DNA of 38,181 bases, taken from positions 1 through 38,181 of IMG/VR virus record IMGVR_UViG_3300046028_002217, one strand, 5' to 3'. The notes below the pieces were generated by a model. That model worked only from the letters and a program-made list of their open reading frames with translations, had not been told where the DNA came from and did not search any database. Position numbers and translations under genes: made by a program. This DNA is from a virus. The stretch's first letter is position 1. Each line of letters begins with the position of its first letter. Below, one piece after another: positions 35,437-38,181 of the stretch.

Positions 35437-36194
35437 TACACGATGCTCCAAGTTGAGCCAGTGGGCACAGTGACTGTGACGCCATCAGCGATGGTTACGG
35501 GGCCTGCACTCATGGCATTCTTGCCGGCAGTGATGGTGTAGTTCGTGGTGATGGTCTTGTCGCCCTCATAGAAGACGCCATTGATCGCTCCACCACCTCC
35601 ACTACCTGAGAGGCCAACCGAGCGGAACTCAGTGCCAGTGCAAGTAATGAAGCAACTCTGACCGGCAGTCAGGTCGAGCGTGGCGGCACCGTCAATCAGT
35701 TCGCTGCCAGCAGGATTGATGGTGATCACACCGGCACCAGTGTTGATCACACCAACCGAGAACCCATTGCCCAGAGTGGCTGCAGCAGTGAGCGCCAAGG
35801 TCCAAGTACCGGAACAGAGCAGGACTGAACCTTGGTCAGATCCAACCACCGTGTAGGCGCCAGTCTTGGGGACCGTGGTTGCAATCAACGAAGCACTGCG
35901 TGCAGTGGCATTCAACGACTGGTAAACCATGGAACCGTTCTTGTTCTTCACGGCAATGGAGTAATCACCATTCGTGTAGATGACTGCCGGGGAACCACTT
36001 CGCATTGGGTAACCACCCAACGTGCGAACAGGTTGCGCCGCAGGAATAGTCAGTGCGGCATCCCAGTAGATACTGGTTGGACTCGACTCAGCCGGAACAC
36101 CAGGGGCTCCGATGTAGATGTACCCGTCTTCCAACGGGTTGCCGTCAATGTCAGTGATGACAGGGAACGGCGGCATGACAGATAGTGCAGACAC
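35436..36194 (-). CDS. Head-binding fibre base with P22 tailspike-like N-terminus
   Basis: A 252-residue protein. Residues 1-97 resemble the P22 tailspike head-binding domain (ITDIDGNPLEDGYIYIGAPG, IPAAQPVRTLGGYPMRSG, GDYSIAVKNKNGSMVYQSLN), which docks on gp4/gp10. The rest is a beta domain ending in YTITAGKNAMSAG and VPTGSTWSIV, a common fibre tail motif. The enzymatic beta-helix of P22 tailspike is absent, so it is an adaptor, not a depolymerase. The start is GTG 36194 with GGAG upstream; ATG 36176 is an alternative. Confidence 0.85.
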   Translation of the reverse strand: MSALSVMPPFPVITDIDGNPLEDGYIYIGAPGVPAESSPTSIYWDAALTIPAAQPVRTLGGYPMRSGSPAVIYTNGDYSIAVKNKNGSMVYQSLNATARSASLIATTVPKTGAYTVVGSDQGSVLLCSGTWTLALTAAATLGNGFSVGVINTGAGVITINPAGSELIDGAATLDLTAGQSCFITCTGTEFRSVGLSGSGGGGAINGVFYEGDKTITTNYTITAGKNAMSAGPVTIADGVTVTVPTGSTWSIV

Positions 36195-36203
36195 TGAGTG
36201 CTC

Positions 36204-38181
36204 CTAGTTAGTTGAACTGCCGAGAGCGCGTTGCACTCGGGCCTTAGTTTTAGCATCCTTGATGCCTTTGCCAATCAGACGCATACTCGTCAGAACTGGG
36301 GCTGGCACACCGGCTGTACCACTGATAGCCATGTCCAGAGCGGCCAAGACCACACTGGCCGTGTTACTCGTATTCACCGCGCCAGGTGGAGCTGTGAGTA
36401 CGTCCTTGGCCACATCGTTGATTGTACGCAGTTGCTCAGCGCCCTTCTTACCGAACACAAAATCCAACTTGCCAGAGCGGTCCAGTGCTGAGATGGTGCG
36501 GTCCAGTTGGGCAGCAGACACGATCTGGTTCCCCAACTCGTCACGAGCAACATTCTTTGTGGCCTCATCCTTGATGTGCTGGAGGGTTCCACCCTGAAGT
36601 TCACGCCATGCTTGCTGGCCACCAGGACCCTCAGTCTGGAGCAACCGGCGCATCTGGCGGACCGTGTCCAACGAAGCAGACGGGTCGATGATCGAGCGCT
36701 TGAGCACGTCCTCCATAGCAATGGCGCGGTCTGCAGTTCCTCGTTTGGTGCCAAGCAGGTTCTTCACCAGGCCAATGTTCTCGTAGTCATTCGCATAGCG
36801 AGACCGAGCAGCACGCGCCGAGCGGTACAGCGAACCGCCCTGGCCCTCAGTGGCGTCGTCGATGAGGCCCTTCATGATAGCCGCTTGGCGGATGTTCGTA
36901 GACTCAGCATTGGTGGCACCGTTGATGGAGCGGCGGAACAACTCGGCCGTCTTCAATGAGACAGGTTGGGCAACGAGGTTCCCGGCAGAGTCCTCAACTG
37001 CAATGCCAAGTTGTAATGCCTTTGCCTTCGTGGCCTTCAAGACATTAGCCACCTCAGCTTCTGGGGCACTGTCCACCAAGTGTTGAACCACGTTATTCAG
37101 TGACACTGGAGCTTCCATCTCGCCAGCCTTCTCGGCATCCTTATACAGGGTGCGGATGCGGGTCTTGTCGCGTGCAGCACGGTCGCGAAGAGCTTTGTCA
37201 ACACTCAATCCAACCGAGCGGACATCAGTTGCTTCGGCACCAGTCTGATCGATGAAAGAATCGAGGTTCTGCTGGAGTTGCTTATTCTGCTCGGCAAAGC
37301 GCTGGCGAATAGGTTCACCAATTGCTGGATCCTTGGCTGCCTCGCGCTCGAAGCGCTGCTGCTCGAATTGGCGAGTCTTTTGACCCTCGGTCAACTTGAT
37401 GGGGACTGGAAGATCTTCTGCAGCCACTTGGCGCATGGTTCCGACGTCAGTACCGGCCGAACCTCCAGATGCCATGGTGCCAGGAGTGGGTGCCTTCGGT
37501 GGAACTACGCTCTTGGCCACGTCAGCAATGGATTTGCCAGACTTCGCCGCTTGGGCAACGCGCGTGGCCGCCTGTTTCACTGCAGGCATCGCTATTTGGG
37601 CGCCTTTGGCAACTGCTTGGCCACCGGCTCCGCCAACTCCCGCGAGTGCCACATCCGCAGGATTGAACTCGCCGCCAGTTGCAACTTGGGAGGCTTCGAT
37701 GGCTGCCTGGGTACCGGCCGCAGTTGCTCCGGCTCCGGCCAACGTTGTGGCTCGACCTGCAGGGGTGAATGCCGCGACACCGGACAAAACACGTGGAATA
37801 TCACCGACGGTTAGACCTGGTGTGACGGCGTATTCTTTCTGATCCTTAGAGGATTTTAGAATGTAGTTGCCCTTATCGTCTTGGCGAACTTGGACGCCTG
37901 GGTAGTTGGCCTGAATGACCTTCACGGTCTCATCTGGGTTGCTCAAGAGTGTACCAAGACCAGTCTTCATGCCTGCCACGCTGATGTCGTTCAGCTCAGG
38001 CATGCGGACCCACTCAGGCAGAGCTTGTGTCTCAGGAGTGGCCCGTTGGGCGCCAGTAATGGACTCACCGATGTTACCAATGGCACCCTGATCCTCAGGC
38101 TTCCAAACGGTCTCCGGGGCCACATCAGTTGGCGCCGCACCACCTTGGCGAGTCCGCATGATCACGGCCGTCAGTTTATCT
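36204..38181 (-). CDS. gp16-like DNA ejection protein, main part (split by window ends)
   Basis: The bulk of a 682-residue ejection protein; the start lies at base 200 across the circular join. The open frame runs to the last base of the window, so this end is an assembly break, not the gene start. A hydrophobic Ala/Gly-rich region lies about one third along (LSGVAAFTPAGRATTLAGAG), followed by long helical stretches with many Arg/Ala/Glu. P22 gp16 is 609 residues and is ejected last, acting in the inner membrane. It precedes the tailspike-like gene exactly as in P22. Confidence 0.85.
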   Translation of the reverse strand, partial: DKLTAVIMRTRQGGAAPTDVAPETVWKPEDQGAIGNIGESITGAQRATPETQALPEWVRMPELNDISVAGMKTGLGTLLSNPDETVKVIQANYPGVQVRQDDKGNYILKSSKDQKEYAVTPGLTVGDIPRVLSGVAAFTPAGRATTLAGAGATAAGTQAAIEASQVATGGEFNPADVALAGVGGAGGQAVAKGAQIAMPAVKQAATRVAQAAKSGKSIADVAKSVVPPKAPTPGTMASGGSAGTDVGTMRQVAAEDLPVPIKLTEGQKTRQFEQQRFEREAAKDPAIGEPIRQRFAEQNKQLQQNLDSFIDQTGAEATDVRSVGLSVDKALRDRAARDKTRIRTLYKDAEKAGEMEAPVSLNNVVQHLVDSAPEAEVANVLKATKAKALQLGIAVEDSAGNLVAQPVSLKTAELFRRSINGATNAESTNIRQAAIMKGLIDDATEGQGGSLYRSARAARSRYANDYENIGLVKNLLGTKRGTADRAIAMEDVLKRSIIDPSASLDTVRQMRRLLQTEGPGGQQAWRELQGGTLQHIKDEATKNVARDELGNQIVSAAQLDRTISALDRSGKLDFVFGKKGAEQLRTINDVAKDVLTAPPGAVNTSNTASVVLAALDMAISGTAGVPAPVLTSMRLIGKGIKDAKTKARVQRALGSSTN
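38053..38178. repeat. Right copy of 126-bp terminal direct repeat
   Basis: This is an exact copy of bases 1-126. Joining 38052 to base 1 restores one uninterrupted minus-strand gene whose start codon is at 200. The unique genome length would then be 38,052 bp. The three unmatched terminal bases may be a read-end error or minor strain variation. Confidence 0.95.

Noticed and set aside
1-38181. tRNA genes, integrase, transposase and phage RNA polymerase
   Set aside because: Looked for in the gaps and recognisable ORFs; none found. A covariance-model search would be needed to exclude a divergent tRNA.

Overview
The window is a complete or nearly complete genome of a tailed double-stranded DNA phage with a P22-type podovirus virion. 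The first 126 bases recur exactly at 38053-38178, and one late gene runs off the left end and continues, in frame, at the right end. The molecule is therefore a circular (or circularly permuted) assembly of about 38,052 bp. A Gram-negative bacterial host is inferred from the P22-type virion, the AGGAG-type ribosome binding sites and the sigma70-like promoters. The host genus cannot be read from the sequence. I see no integrase, tRNA, CRISPR array, insertion sequence or phage RNA polymerase.

The layout is two opposed gene blocks. They diverge from a 325-bp regulatory region (13285-13609) and converge on a nested hairpin terminator (31800-31871). The late block is on the minus strand from 13284 leftward through the junction to 31894. 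Its order matches P22: small terminase, large terminase, portal, scaffold, coat, gp4-like, gp10-like, proteins in the gene 26/14 slots (including a cupin), then gp7-, gp20- and gp16-like ejection proteins and a protein with a P22 tailspike-like head-binding domain. Three tail-fibre or tip proteins and a lysis cassette (membrane protein, coiled-coil membrane protein, M15 endolysin, 3-TM holin) follow. Many of these genes overlap as ATGA or TAATG.

The early/middle block is on the plus strand from 13610 to 31784. It holds a primase-helicase behind a strongly structured leader, a run of small coupled genes (including a J-domain protein with zinc motifs and a tandem winged-helix protein), an ATP-dependent DNA ligase, and a family A DNA polymerase. 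Next come a Cas4/RecB-type Fe-S nuclease, a DEDDh exonuclease, a DksA/TraR-like zinc protein, a VRR-NUC nuclease and an SNF2-like helicase. Three near-identical promoters (before 16379, 20799 and 27556) probably tie this block together.

The most interesting part is 28968-31784: a SAM methyltransferase, a MazG-like pyrophosphohydrolase, a protein resembling nucleotide-modification-associated domain 1, a thymidylate-synthase-family enzyme and a dCMP deaminase. The thymidylate-synthase homologue carries Asp167 where thymidylate synthases have the substrate-selecting Asn, and has Cys-Thr rather than Cys-His at the nucleophile. Both features match T4 dCMP hydroxymethylase. Together the genes resemble the T4 dCTPase / dCMP hydroxymethylase / dCMP deaminase trio, so this phage may replace or modify cytosine in its DNA.
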